Below, in pieces: positions 7,038-15,830 of a stretch of 52,533 nucleotides of DNA (positions are counted from its first letter, which is position 1; each line of letters opens with the position of its first letter). Origin of the DNA: Clostridiales bacterium. Its GTDB lineage: Bacteria > Bacillota > Clostridia > Christensenellales > Aristaeellaceae. Both the position numbers and the translations under genes were made by a program. The notes under the pieces were generated by a model. That model saw only the letters and a program-made list of their open reading frames with translations, made no database searches and had not been told where the DNA came from. The DNA is taken from NCBI GenBank assembly GCA_024684375.1, contig JAIKWZ010000004.1, positions 1 through 52,533 of the forward strand. Direction: 5' to 3'.

Positions 7038-8318
7038 ATGATAAGGATATTGAAATACGGCGAAGTCCCAAACGCGGAGGTGTTCAGCCGCGCTCAGCCG
7101 AAAATGGACGTGACCGAAACGGTCTCACAAATCATAAATGACGTAAAAACAGGCGGCGATGAGGCGCTCAGGCTTTATACAGAGAAGTTTGACCGGGTAA
7201 GCCTTTATCGCATCGCCGTGACAGACGCAGAGATCGAATCCGCCTTCCAGTCCGCCGACCCGGAGCTGCTGCGCGTTATTAAGGAAGCGGCCGAAAGCAT
7301 TCGCGCCTTCCATTCCAGGCAGGTACGCAACTCCTTTATCCTCAACGACCGCCCCGGCGTGGTGATGGGTCAGAAGATACTTCCCATACAGCGCGCGGGC
7401 GTGTATGTGCCGGGCGGCACCGCTCCTCTGGCCTCCACTGTGCTGATGGATGTTATCCCTGCCCGCATCGCCGGCTGTCCGGAAATATACATGGCCACCC
7501 CTCCCGGGCCGGACGGAAAAATAAACGGCGCTATCCTCTGCGCCGCGAAGGAAGCCGGTGTGACCCGCGTTTTCAAAATGGGCGGCGCTCAGGCGATCGC
7601 AGCCCTTGCGTACGGGACACAAAGCGTGCCGAAGGTGGACAAGATCGTGGGCCCCGGGAACGCGTTTGTCGAGGAGGCCAAGCGGCAGGTATTCGGTCAT
7701 GTCTCGATAGATATGATAGCCGGTCCAAGCGAGATCCTTATCGTTGCCGACGGCAAGACCGATCCCGTCCACGCGGCGGCTGATCTTTTGTCCCAGGCTG
7801 AACATGATAAGCTCTCCTCCGCCGTGCTCGTCACCGACAGCATGGAATTGGCAGTCAAGGTGCAGGCGGAAGTGGAACAACAGCTCTCCAGGCTCCCCCG
7901 CCAGGCTATAGCCCGTGTCTCCATAGACGAAAACGGCAAGATAATCGTCGCGGAAGACCTGAGATCCGCCATAAACATTGCCAACGAGATCGCTCCCGAG
8001 CACCTGGAGCTGTGTGTTGACAATCCATTTGACTGGCTTGACTCGATAAAGCACGCGGGATCCGTATTTCTGGGAAGAGACTGCCCCGAGGCGCTGGGAG
8101 ACTATCTGGCGGGTCCCAACCACACCTTGCCCACCATCGGCTCCGCCCGTTTTTCCAGCCCGCTTTCCGTGGACGATTTTGTCAAGAAAACCCAATACAC
8201 CTATTTTTCCAAAGACGCTCTTGCCCGCGTGGCACAGGATGTTGCGCTGTTCGCACGCACGGAAGGTCTGGAAGGACACGCGCGCAGCGTGCTTGCCCGC
8301 ACGGAGGAAAACTCATGA
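7038..8318 (+). CDS. hisD: Histidinol dehydrogenase
   Basis: Carries out the last two oxidations to L-histidine with NAD+ and a zinc ion. The 426-residue protein has the family blocks in order: RAGVYVPGGTAPL, MGGAQAIAALAYGT, KIVGPGNAFVEEAKR, DMIAGPSEILI, SQAEHDKLSSAVLV (zinc-site Gln/His) and GDYLAGPNHTLPT near the C-terminus. Start chosen at ATG 7038 (MIRILKYGE), with AAAGGTGG about 10 bases upstream; the upstream in-frame ATG at 7008 would put that ribosome site inside the gene. Overlaps hisC as ATGA. Confidence 0.96.
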   Translation: MIRILKYGEVPNAEVFSRAQPKMDVTETVSQIINDVKTGGDEALRLYTEKFDRVSLYRIAVTDAEIESAFQSADPELLRVIKEAAESIRAFHSRQVRNSFILNDRPGVVMGQKILPIQRAGVYVPGGTAPLASTVLMDVIPARIAGCPEIYMATPPGPDGKINGAILCAAKEAGVTRVFKMGGAQAIAALAYGTQSVPKVDKIVGPGNAFVEEAKRQVFGHVSIDMIAGPSEILIVADGKTDPVHAAADLLSQAEHDKLSSAVLVTDSMELAVKVQAEVEQQLSRLPRQAIARVSIDENGKIIVAEDLRSAINIANEIAPEHLELCVDNPFDWLDSIKHAGSVFLGRDCPEALGDYLAGPNHTLPTIGSARFSSPLSVDDFVKKTQYTYFSKDALARVAQDVALFARTEGLEGHARSVLARTEENS

Positions 8319-9370
8319 GTCGCTTCATGTCCTCCCGTTTCAAAACTCTTGAGCCGTATGTCCCCGGTGAACAGCCCTCAGGGCAGACATATATAAAACT
8401 CAATACCAACGAATCTCCGTTCAGCATGACCGGGGACGTTATCGAAAAAGCCGTGCGTCTCGCCCGGCCATATCGGCTGTATTCGGATACCCAATGCACC
8501 GAACTTCGAAGTGCGCTTTCTCGGGTTTACTGTGTGCCTCCGGGGCGGATCATGGTGACGGGCGGTTCCGACGAAGCGCTGGATCTCGCATTCATGGCCT
8601 TCTGCAGCGATGACGTCCCGGCGCTGTTTCCTGACATTACGTACGGTTTTTACAAAGTATACGCCTGCGTGAACCGTCTGCCTTTTGAGGAGATACCCCT
8701 TCGTGATGATTTTTCCCTCGCGCTTTCGGATTATGCAGGCAAAAGAGGCACGGTGTTCCTGGCAAACCCCAACGCTCCTACCGGCATTGCGCTGAGTCTT
8801 GACAAGATCGAGGAATTCCTGTTTTCACGTCCCGATGACGTATTGGTCGTGGACGAGGCATATGTGGACTTCGGAGCTGAAAGCAGCGTACCTCTGGTAG
8901 CAAAATACCCGAACCTTGCGGTAATACAGACATTTTCCAAGTCCCGTTCGCTGGCCGGAGCGCGTCTGGGCTTCGTGATCGCGAACGAGGAACTGATCCA
9001 GGATCTGAACACGCTGCGTTTTTCCACCAACCCTTACGACGTGAACAGCTTTACCCAGGCGCTGGGCGCCGCGGTGCTGGAAAAAGAGGAGGCCACTCGC
9101 AAAAACTGCCTCACGATACAGCAGAACCGCGCTTGGACTGTGGAAATGCTCAGCAGGCTCGGCTTTAAAGTGCTCCCCTCCCTTTCAAATTTCGTGTTCG
9201 CACGCAGCGACAGGATAGACGGCGAAGCACTGTATCTCGCGCTGAAGGAACACGGGATACTTGTCAGGCACTTCAATCACCCGCGGATCAGGGATTACAA
9301 CCGAATAACCATCGGTACTATGAACGACATGAAATCGCTGGAAAACGCTCTAAAAACCATTCTTGCCTGA
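8315..9370 (+). CDS. hisC: Histidinol-phosphate aminotransferase
   Basis: PLP-dependent fold-type I aminotransferase (351 residues) that converts imidazole-acetol phosphate to histidinol phosphate. Visible are the N-terminal KLNTNESPF, the PLP-contact NPNAPTG, the aspartate in VVDEAYVDF, the PLP lysine K209 in TFSKSRSLAGARLGF, and the C-terminal NFVFAR and RITIGT blocks. The start overlaps the hisD stop as ATGA; hisB follows after a normal ribosome site. Confidence 0.95.
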   Translation: MSRFMSSRFKTLEPYVPGEQPSGQTYIKLNTNESPFSMTGDVIEKAVRLARPYRLYSDTQCTELRSALSRVYCVPPGRIMVTGGSDEALDLAFMAFCSDDVPALFPDITYGFYKVYACVNRLPFEEIPLRDDFSLALSDYAGKRGTVFLANPNAPTGIALSLDKIEEFLFSRPDDVLVVDEAYVDFGAESSVPLVAKYPNLAVIQTFSKSRSLAGARLGFVIANEELIQDLNTLRFSTNPYDVNSFTQALGAAVLEKEEATRKNCLTIQQNRAWTVEMLSRLGFKVLPSLSNFVFARSDRIDGEALYLALKEHGILVRHFNHPRIRDYNRITIGTMNDMKSLENALKTILA

Positions 9371-9383
9371 AGGAGGCGCTTTC

Positions 9384-9974
9384 ATGAGAGAAGCTCAGAT
9401 AACACGCAAAACCGCCGAAACCGACATACAGCTTAAACTCTGTCTGGACGGCACAGGCAAAAGCGACATCGACACCGGCGTCGGCTTTCTGGATCACATG
9501 CTCACGCTGTTTGCACGCCATTCAGGCTTCGACCTGGAGGCCGTATGCAAAGGCGACACCCGTGTCGACGATCACCACAGTGTGGAAGACACCGGCATTT
9601 GCCTTGGCACCGCGCTGGGTCAGGCGTTAGGCGACAAAAGGGGCATAGCCCGCTATGGAGATGTCACTCTGCCCATGGATGAGGCGCTGGTCCTTGCCGC
9701 AGTCGATCTGTCCGGCAGAGGCGCGCTGTACTGGGCTATGGATATCCCCGCTCAAAAGGTCGGTTCCTTCGATACGGAGCTTGCGAAGGAGTTCTTTATC
9801 GCTTTTGCCCGCTGCGCGGGGATCACCCTTCACATACGGCAGCTCGCCGGAAGCAACTCCCACCACCTCATCGAAGGCGCGTTCAAGGCCGTAGCGCGCG
9901 CGCTTAAACAGGCTGTGTACATCGATCCGGCCAAAGCCGGGGAGATCCCATCCACGAAAGGCACACTTTCATGA
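9384..9974 (+). CDS. hisB: Imidazoleglycerol-phosphate dehydratase
   Basis: Monofunctional HisB (196 residues), a manganese enzyme that dehydrates imidazoleglycerol phosphate. Metal-binding motifs are present in both half repeats: GFLDHMLTLFARH and DDHHSVEDTG in the first, and ITLHIRQLAGSNSHHLIEGAFKA in the second. There is no phosphatase domain, so histidinol-phosphatase must be encoded elsewhere; no hisK or hisJ is present in this window. Start chosen at ATG 9384 after GAAGGAGG. Overlaps hisH as ATGA. Confidence 0.95.
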   Translation: MREAQITRKTAETDIQLKLCLDGTGKSDIDTGVGFLDHMLTLFARHSGFDLEAVCKGDTRVDDHHSVEDTGICLGTALGQALGDKRGIARYGDVTLPMDEALVLAAVDLSGRGALYWAMDIPAQKVGSFDTELAKEFFIAFARCAGITLHIRQLAGSNSHHLIEGAFKAVARALKQAVYIDPAKAGEIPSTKGTLS

Positions 9975-10594
9975 TCGCAATAGTTGATTATGGGGTCGGA
10001 AACCTGTTTTCCCTGCTCTGTTCGTTCAAATACATCGGATACGACGCAGAGGTGACCGGCGACCCTGACCGCGTCCTTTCAGCTGACAAGATCGTGCTCC
10101 CTGGCGTGGGAGCATTCGGCGACGCGGCTGACAAGCTGCATAAAAACGGGCTGGATAAAGCCGTTTGCGGCGCTGCTTCCAAGGGCATCCCACTGCTTGG
10201 GATATGCCTGGGTATGCAGCTGCTGTTCGACTGGGGCGAAGAATTCGGTCTCCATAAAGGACTTGGTCTTATACCGGGGCGCGTCGTGTCCATGCGCCCG
10301 GTCGTGCCCATTGGGCTCAAACTGCCTCAGATAGGCTGGAACGGACTGCATTTTGTCGCCGCCCATCCACTTTTTAAGTATGTCCGGGGGGGGGATCAGG
10401 TGTATTTCGTGCATTCCTTTCATGCTGCTGACTGCGAGGAAAATCTTCTCGCCACCACAGAGTACGGCGGGATCATAACTGCCGCCGTGGGCAAGGCGAA
10501 CGTCATGGGCTGTCAGTTTCATCCTGAAAAAAGCGGCAAGGTCGGGCTTAAGATACTCAAAGCCTTTGCGGAAACGGAGGATTGGCCATGCTGA
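9971..10594 (+). CDS. hisH: Imidazole glycerol phosphate synthase, glutaminase subunit
   Basis: Class I glutamine amidotransferase that supplies ammonia to HisF. The nucleophile C79 is in GICLGMQ, and the catalytic H184 and E186 are in CQFHPEKSG; N-terminal VDYGVGNL is typical. 207 residues, normal length. The gene contains a run of nine G bases at 10386-10394 in the VRGGD region; the frame is intact as sequenced. It overlaps hisA by 7 bases. Confidence 0.95.
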   Translation: MIAIVDYGVGNLFSLLCSFKYIGYDAEVTGDPDRVLSADKIVLPGVGAFGDAADKLHKNGLDKAVCGAASKGIPLLGICLGMQLLFDWGEEFGLHKGLGLIPGRVVSMRPVVPIGLKLPQIGWNGLHFVAAHPLFKYVRGGDQVYFVHSFHAADCEENLLATTEYGGIITAAVGKANVMGCQFHPEKSGKVGLKILKAFAETEDWPC

Positions 10595-11304
10595 TACTTC
10601 CTGCCATAGACCTGTATAAAGGCAAGGCTGTACGCCTTAAAAGGGGCGACTACAGCCAGGTGACCGTTTATTCCGACGACCCGCCTGCTTTGCTGGATTC
10701 GTTCAGGCAAAACGGCGCAAAAGAAGTCCATGTTGTGGACCTTGAGGGGGCACGGGACGGCACTGCTCCCAATCTCCCCCTTATACGCAAGATGAAGCAT
10801 TCCTCTGCTCTTGTAATGGAAGTGGGCGGCGGGATCCGCTCCATGCAAACGCTAAAAGCATATATGGAAGACGCCGGCGTAGACCGCGTCATACTGGGCA
10901 CAGCCGCCGTCACTGATCCCGCCTTTCTGGAAATCGCAGTCAAGCTTTACGCTGGCAGGATCGCCGTAGGCGTGGATATAAAAGACGGCCGCGTGGCCAT
11001 ACGCGGCTGGACGGAAAGGTCAGAGGAGGATGCCTTCGTATTCTGCCGTAAAATGCAGGATACCGGCGTACGCACCCTTATCGTTACAGATATTTCCCGG
11101 GATGGGATGCTCGCAGGTGCTAATCTCTCCCTGTATAAACAGCTGACTGACGAGTTCTCGTTGAATATCATTGCTTCTGGAGGCGTGTCTTCCGTGCAGG
11201 ACGTGACTTCCCTGAAAAGCGCAAATGTATACGGAGCGATAGTCGGCAAGGCAATTTACGAAGGCACGGCAGATCTGAAAACGCTGGTGGAGGCCGCCTT
11301 ATGA
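10588..11304 (+). CDS. hisA: ProFAR isomerase (HisA)
   Basis: TIM-barrel Amadori isomerase acting on ProFAR. The two phosphate-binding half-barrel signatures are visible: PAIDLYKGKAVRL at the N-terminus, with GGGIRSM and VILGTAAV, and GVDIKDGRVAIRGWTE, TDISRDGML and IIASGGVSS in the second half. 238 residues from ATG 10588, with GGAGG 7 bases upstream; an in-frame TTG at 10582 is less well placed. Overlaps hisF as ATGA. Confidence 0.95.
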   Translation: MLILPAIDLYKGKAVRLKRGDYSQVTVYSDDPPALLDSFRQNGAKEVHVVDLEGARDGTAPNLPLIRKMKHSSALVMEVGGGIRSMQTLKAYMEDAGVDRVILGTAAVTDPAFLEIAVKLYAGRIAVGVDIKDGRVAIRGWTERSEEDAFVFCRKMQDTGVRTLIVTDISRDGMLAGANLSLYKQLTDEFSLNIIASGGVSSVQDVTSLKSANVYGAIVGKAIYEGTADLKTLVEAAL

Positions 11305-12065
11305 TCTCAAAACGAATAATCCCCTGCCTGGACGTAAGGGACGGGCGGGTCGTCAAGGGCGTCAGGTTCGGCGATCTTAAAGACGTGTCCTCCCCCGCTG
11401 AGCTGGCTGCCTTTTATTCTGACTGTGGCGCAGACGAGCTGGTGTTTTACGACATAACCGCCTCTGCCGAAAACAGAAGCCTGTTCACCGAGTGTCTTAT
11501 TGAGACAGCGAGCAAGGTGTTCATCCCGCTGACAGTCGGCGGAGGTATAAACAGCCTTGAAGACTTTGACCGTGTGCTCAAGTGCGGGGCGGACAAGGTC
11601 TCCGTCAATTCCTGCGCCGTAAGGAATCCCGGGCTCATCGACGAAGCCGCCAGGCTCTACGGCAGTCAGTGCGTCGTGCTCTCCGCCGACGTAAAACGCG
11701 TTAACGGCAGTTATCACGTGTTTGTGCGCGGAGGACGGGAAGACACGGGTCTGGACGCGCTGAGCTGGATAAAAGAAGGCATAGATCGCGGCGCGGGCGA
11801 GATCGTGCTTAATTCTATGGACACTGATGGAGTTAAGCAGGGCTTTGACTTACCCCTCTTAAGCGCAGTGTGCGCGTTTTCCACAGTGCCTGTCATCGCC
11901 TCGGGAGGGGCAGGCTGCGCTCAGGACTTTGTGACACTGTTTAGTGAGTGTCCCAAGGTCGACGCGGGGCTGGCCGCCTCCATTTTCCACTTTGGCGAAG
12001 TCACGATCTCAGAAGTCAAGCAGCTCATGAAGAATAACGGTATTCCTGTCAGGGAGGTAGTGTGA
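11301..12065 (+). CDS. hisF: Imidazole glycerol phosphate synthase, cyclase subunit
   Basis: TIM barrel that takes ammonia from HisH and splits PRFAR into imidazoleglycerol phosphate and AICAR. Catalytic aspartates are in [13 protein letters not shown] and in LSADVKR; phosphate-binding loops TVGGGINS and IASGGAG are present. 254 residues, full length. AICAR released here is the substrate of the two purine genes that close the operon. Confidence 0.96.
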   Translation: MISKRIIPCLDVRDGRVVKGVRFGDLKDVSSPAELAAFYSDCGADELVFYDITASAENRSLFTECLIETASKVFIPLTVGGGINSLEDFDRVLKCGADKVSVNSCAVRNPGLIDEAARLYGSQCVVLSADVKRVNGSYHVFVRGGREDTGLDALSWIKEGIDRGAGEIVLNSMDTDGVKQGFDLPLLSAVCAFSTVPVIASGGAGCAQDFVTLFSECPKVDAGLAASIFHFGEVTISEVKQLMKNNGIPVREVV

Positions 12066-12727
12066 TGTTCAGCATAGACGAACTCAAGTTCGACGACAAC
12101 GGCCTTATCCCCGCCATAGTGGTGGACGCACTGAGCAAAAAGGTGCTGACTCTTGCATACATGAATCGGGAAAGCCTTAAGCTGACCATGGAAAAGCAGC
12201 TCACCTGCTTCTGGTCCCGCTCCCGGCAGCAGCTTTGGGTAAAAGGTGAGACCAGCGGAAACTATCAGCATGTGGTCTCCATTACTGCGGACTGCGACGG
12301 GGACGCGCTGGTTATAGCGGTGGAAAAGGACGGCCCCGCCTGCCATCTGGGCACGGATTCCTGCTTTATGAATCTTCTCTGGCAGTCCGAGACCCTGAAC
12401 GAGTATTCTCTGGACGGGCTTATGGATCTGCTGAAAGGCAGGAAGGAGCAACTGCCCGAAGGCTCATACACCACATACCTGTTTCAGAAAGGACTTGACA
12501 AGATACTCAAAAAGGTCGGCGAAGAATCCACCGAGGTCATTATCGCCGGAAAAGCTGAGGACAAAAAGGAAACCATCTACGAGATAGCCGACCTGACATA
12601 TCATGTGCTGGTGCTTATGACACAGCTGGGCATCTCTCTGGAGGACGTGCGTCTTGAGTTAAAGCGCAGACACGTGATTGACCACAAGGTCAAGCAGGAA
12701 AAAATGGCAGGAGACAACATGAAATGA
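12065..12727 (+). CDS. hisI: Bifunctional phosphoribosyl-AMP cyclohydrolase / phosphoribosyl-ATP pyrophosphatase
   Basis: HisIE fusion that performs steps two and three of the pathway. The N-terminal HisI domain (about 1-115) has [18 protein letters not shown] and the metal-site [11 protein letters not shown] with CHLGTDSCF. The C-terminal HisE domain (about 125-215) has the MazG-like helices with [15 protein letters not shown]. Start ATG 12065 forms TGATG with the hisF stop and has AGGGAGG upstream. The stop overlaps the next gene as ATGA, showing that the purine genes belong to the same transcript. Confidence 0.95.
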   Translation: MFSIDELKFDDNGLIPAIVVDALSKKVLTLAYMNRESLKLTMEKQLTCFWSRSRQQLWVKGETSGNYQHVVSITADCDGDALVIAVEKDGPACHLGTDSCFMNLLWQSETLNEYSLDGLMDLLKGRKEQLPEGSYTTYLFQKGLDKILKKVGEESTEVIIAGKAEDKKETIYEIADLTYHVLVLMTQLGISLEDVRLELKRRHVIDHKVKQEKMAGDNMK

Positions 12728-13446
12728 GCTCTGATGTGTTTTCCGCCCTCTCACGCGTAAGTTACCCCGGCAGAGGTATCATCATGGGGCTTTCCCGGGA
12801 TGCCGGGACGCTCCTTGCAGCGTATTATATTATGGGGCGCAGCCAGAACAGCCGCAACAGAGTGCTCGAAATGCGTCCTGACGGGCTTTATACCCGCGCC
12901 GCAGACGAAAGCATGCTCACTGATCCCCGTCTTATCATCTACCGCGCCGCGGCTGAGCTTAACGGGCAGCTGATAGTGACCAACGGAGACCAGACCGACA
13001 CGATTGTTTCGTCCCTTAATGAGGGCAAATCCTTTGAGGATGCGCTGTTCACGCGCACATTTGAACCGGACATGCCCCATTTTACTCCCCGAATTTCAGG
13101 ACTTATGGCGCTGTCCGAAGACAGACCCGGCTACCGTCTGAGCATAATAAAGGCCGGAGACGCTGAAGGCAGGACCGCGCGGCGCTTTTTCTTCAACTAT
13201 GAGGCGCTGCCGGGCTCAGGTCACTACCTGCACACCTACATGGAAGACAGGAAAGTACTTCCCCCATTCGAAGGCGAACCTGAAGAAGTCACGTTTCCGG
13301 ACATGAAAGAAGGAGCGCTTGCCGAAGCCTTGTTCGATTCTCTTGATCCCGGCAACCGCATTTCGCTTTGCCTGTTCTCCGCAGACAGAAAAAGCGGAAA
13401 AGTCACGCCTTATATCGTCAACCGCTACAAAAAGGAAGGTACGTGA
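12724..13446 (+). CDS. purO: IMP cyclohydrolase, PurO type
   Basis: Closes the purine ring, turning FAICAR into IMP. The 240-residue protein matches the archaeal-type IMP cyclohydrolase family: N-terminal [29 protein letters not shown], and later [10 protein letters not shown] and FTPRISGLM. It is unrelated to the MGS-like cyclohydrolase half of PurH. It overlaps hisIE by four bases and is followed by the AICAR transformylase, so together they replace bifunctional PurH. In the his operon the pair would recycle AICAR made by HisHF back to IMP and ATP. The family call is strong; the recycling role is inference from context. Confidence 0.87.
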   Translation: MSSDVFSALSRVSYPGRGIIMGLSRDAGTLLAAYYIMGRSQNSRNRVLEMRPDGLYTRAADESMLTDPRLIIYRAAAELNGQLIVTNGDQTDTIVSSLNEGKSFEDALFTRTFEPDMPHFTPRISGLMALSEDRPGYRLSIIKAGDAEGRTARRFFFNYEALPGSGHYLHTYMEDRKVLPPFEGEPEEVTFPDMKEGALAEALFDSLDPGNRISLCLFSADRKSGKVTPYIVNRYKKEGT

Positions 13447-13449
13447 GCA

Positions 13450-14634
13450 ATGAAGGAGCTGACTCTCAAATACGGCTGCAATCCGCACCAGCAGCCCGCG
13501 TATATATCCATGGCAGACGGTTCGGAGCTTCCATTTGAAGTATTGAACGGCAGGCCCGGTTACATCAACCTGCTGGATGCTCTGAATGGGTGGCAACTGG
13601 TCCGTGAGCTGTCTCTGGCGCTGGGCAAACCCGCGGCCGCCTCATTCAAGCACACCAGCCCGACCTCTGCCGCTATCGGCCTTCCCCTGAGCGAACGACT
13701 CAAAAAGGCTTGTTTCGTGGAAGAGATAAAAGGGCTTGATGACTCCCCTCTTGCCTGCGCCTACGCCAGAGCTCGCGGCACGGATCGGTTAAGTTCATTC
13801 GGGGACTGGATCAGTCTGTCAGACACCTGCGACGAAGCCACGGCCAGACTGATCGTCAGGGAGGTCTCTGACGGCGTGATCGCACCCGGCTACACTCCCA
13901 AAGCTCTCAGCCTGCTTTGTGAAAAGAAAAAGGGCGGCTATACGGTGCTCAGGATCGACCGGGAGTACATGTCTTCTCAAACGGAGAACCGGCAGGTGTT
14001 CGGGGTCACCTTTACTCAGCGCCGAAACGACCGGGTGATCACCAGAGCCGACCTTGCGAACATAGTCACACAAAACAAGTCCCTCCCGGATGACGCCGCG
14101 AGAGATCTGTTGGTGTCGCTCATAGTGCTTAAATACACCCAGTCCAACTCGGTGGCCTACGCCTTTGACGGACAGGCTATAGGCGTCGGCGCAGGGCAGC
14201 AGTCACGCGTACACTGCACGCGTCTGGCAGGCGACAAGGCGGATCTGTGGTTTTTAAGGCAAACTGACGAAGTCCTCGCCCTTCCCTTCCTCCCATCCCT
14301 GAGCAGGTCAGAGCGTGACAACGTTATAGAGGGCTACATAAACAGACACGAGGAAGACGTACTGGCAGACGGCGTTTGGCAAAAATACTTTGCCTCCCGC
14401 CCCGCTCCATTTACTGAAGAAGCTAAACGCGCATACCTGGACAGCCTGTCCGGTGTCTCGTTGGGGTCGGATGCCTTCTTTCCTTTTGATGACAGCATAA
14501 TCCGCGCGCACAACAGCGGAGTTTCGTACGTCGCCCAGCCCGGCGGTTCCATACGCGATGATGTGGTTATTCAGCGCTGCGATGCCTATAATATGGTGAT
14601 GGCGCTTACCGGTCTGCGCTTGTTCCACCATTAA
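13450..14634 (+). CDS. Stand-alone AICAR formyltransferase (PurH transformylase domain)
   Basis: Transfers a formyl group from 10-formyl-THF to AICAR, giving FAICAR. The 394 residues correspond to the C-terminal transformylase part of PurH only: KYGCNPHQQPAY, the catalytic Lys-His in SFKHTSP, SNSVAYAFDGQAIGVGAGQQSR and the C-terminal QPGGSIRDDVVI. The N-terminal MGS-like cyclohydrolase domain is absent, matching the separate purO just upstream (3-base gap). Last gene of the his operon; it ends 15 bases before a convergent gene with no clear terminator between them. Confidence 0.92.
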   Translation: MKELTLKYGCNPHQQPAYISMADGSELPFEVLNGRPGYINLLDALNGWQLVRELSLALGKPAAASFKHTSPTSAAIGLPLSERLKKACFVEEIKGLDDSPLACAYARARGTDRLSSFGDWISLSDTCDEATARLIVREVSDGVIAPGYTPKALSLLCEKKKGGYTVLRIDREYMSSQTENRQVFGVTFTQRRNDRVITRADLANIVTQNKSLPDDAARDLLVSLIVLKYTQSNSVAYAFDGQAIGVGAGQQSRVHCTRLAGDKADLWFLRQTDEVLALPFLPSLSRSERDNVIEGYINRHEEDVLADGVWQKYFASRPAPFTEEAKRAYLDSLSGVSLGSDAFFPFDDSIIRAHNSGVSYVAQPGGSIRDDVVIQRCDAYNMVMALTGLRLFHH

Positions 14635-14648
14635 ATCGCGCGCACGCG

Positions 14649-15503
14649 TCAGGCATATGAACAGAGTATGCCCATAGCGTGTCTGGACAAACGCATAAAC
14701 TCCGGGATGAGCTCATCCGGGAAGCGCCCGTAGCCCGCCTCAAAAGCCAGAGGACCGGTATATCCGCATGCAGACAGGGTCGGGATCAATGTTTCCCAGT
14801 CCACCTGGCCATAAAACGGAAGCAGATGCAGATCTTTCCCGTAATAATTGTCATGTACATGCGTGCAGCTGATCCGCTTACCGATGCGCCTGAGCATTTC
14901 CGCCTGCCTGTCCCCAAACTGCAGGTGCGCGTGCCCGAAGTCCCAGCAGCAGGTCACGCAAGGGTCATTGAACATATCCAGCGCCGCTTCCAGTTCGCTG
15001 ATCTCTGAGCACAGATGGGATCGCTCGTCCGCGCCCACCCGATAATGGTCTTCAAATGTATTCTCCAGCGCCGCGTTAATGCCAAAGGAAAGTGTCTTTT
15101 CTATTGCCGGAGCCAGGACCTCATAAGCGTTTTTTAAAGCTGCAGAGCTGTCAAAGCATGTCCCTTTTGGCGGATGATACTCGTCAAAATGAAACACCAG
15201 GTTTTGAACTCCGAGTATCTTCGCTCCCTCGGCCGCCCTGTCAAGCAGTTCCGTGAACCTTTCCAGGGCCTCTTTCTTATAAAAATTGAACGGGGCGTGA
15301 CATTGCGAGATCTTTATCGAGTATCTTGCGGACGCCTTTGCTGCGCCCTCAGTCTCTTCCAGCCATCCTTCTCCCGAAAAATCCGGAGAGTAATCTATCT
15401 CCTCAAATCCGGCTTCGGCGCAAAGGCGCACGCACTCATCCGGACTGCGTCTGCCGCCTGAGCGGGCCGCGCGCAAAAACGAAGCGAAAAACGATGGTCT
15501 CAT
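14649..15503 (-). CDS. Sugar phosphate isomerase/epimerase family protein (xylose isomerase-like TIM barrel)
   Basis: 284-residue AP-endonuclease-2/xylose-isomerase-like TIM barrel. Metal-site residues are spread over the strands as usual: the histidine in FHFDEYH, ALENTFEDHY, CCWDFGHAHLQ, CTHVHDN, and C-terminal AFEAGYG. Members isomerise or epimerise sugars or inositols; the substrate cannot be read from sequence. Start at ATG 15503 (MRPSFFASF) has AGGGAGG about 7 bases upstream. It is divergent from the first importer operon and may metabolise the sugar imported there. Its 3' end converges on the his operon. Confidence 0.8.
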   Translation of the reverse strand: MRPSFFASFLRAARSGGRRSPDECVRLCAEAGFEEIDYSPDFSGEGWLEETEGAAKASARYSIKISQCHAPFNFYKKEALERFTELLDRAAEGAKILGVQNLVFHFDEYHPPKGTCFDSSAALKNAYEVLAPAIEKTLSFGINAALENTFEDHYRVGADERSHLCSEISELEAALDMFNDPCVTCCWDFGHAHLQFGDRQAEMLRRIGKRISCTHVHDNYYGKDLHLLPFYGQVDWETLIPTLSACGYTGPLAFEAGYGRFPDELIPEFMRLSRHAMGILCSYA

Positions 15504-15669
15504 ACCCGGCCTCCCTTTATTATCACGACTTGATCCGCCAGCCTGTGCCGCCTGCGATTGAGCCGTCGGCACTTTGCACTTATCTTTATTTTAATTCTTC
15601 AGCTCATCCTTCATTTCCTACCTTTGCCGCATATCATTTTGCTTATTTCTGCATCTTCAGTGTTTCACC

Positions 15670-15774
15670 TTGCATCAAAAATCCTCAAAGTGTTAAAATC
15701 GTGTAATAAATGCATATCAAAGCTGCTAAATGTGTAAGATTTGCATAGCATAGACCCTTTTATGGGAATATAAT
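15670..15774 (+). promoter_or_regulatory. Candidate promoters and AraC-type direct repeat upstream of the first importer
   Basis: The 327-base gap 15504-15830 has no gene. TTGCAT (15670-15675), 18 bases, TAAAAT (15694-15699) with a TG one base before the -10 is the best promoter. A TATAAT at 15769-15774 has only a poor -35. Between them TGCATATC (15711-15718) and TGCATAGC (15742-15749) form a direct repeat 31 bases apart, three helical turns, as is common for AraC-family sites. Confidence 0.5.
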
Positions 15775-15830
15775 ATACATATTCGGTAGAAATAGGTATA
15801 TGAATTCCGTACAGGTAAGGGGTGGGTTAT

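Noticed and set aside
7125..8279. A 384-codon minus-strand frame opposite hisD
   Set aside because: hisD on the plus strand has all family motifs and a ribosome site; the antisense frame has neither.
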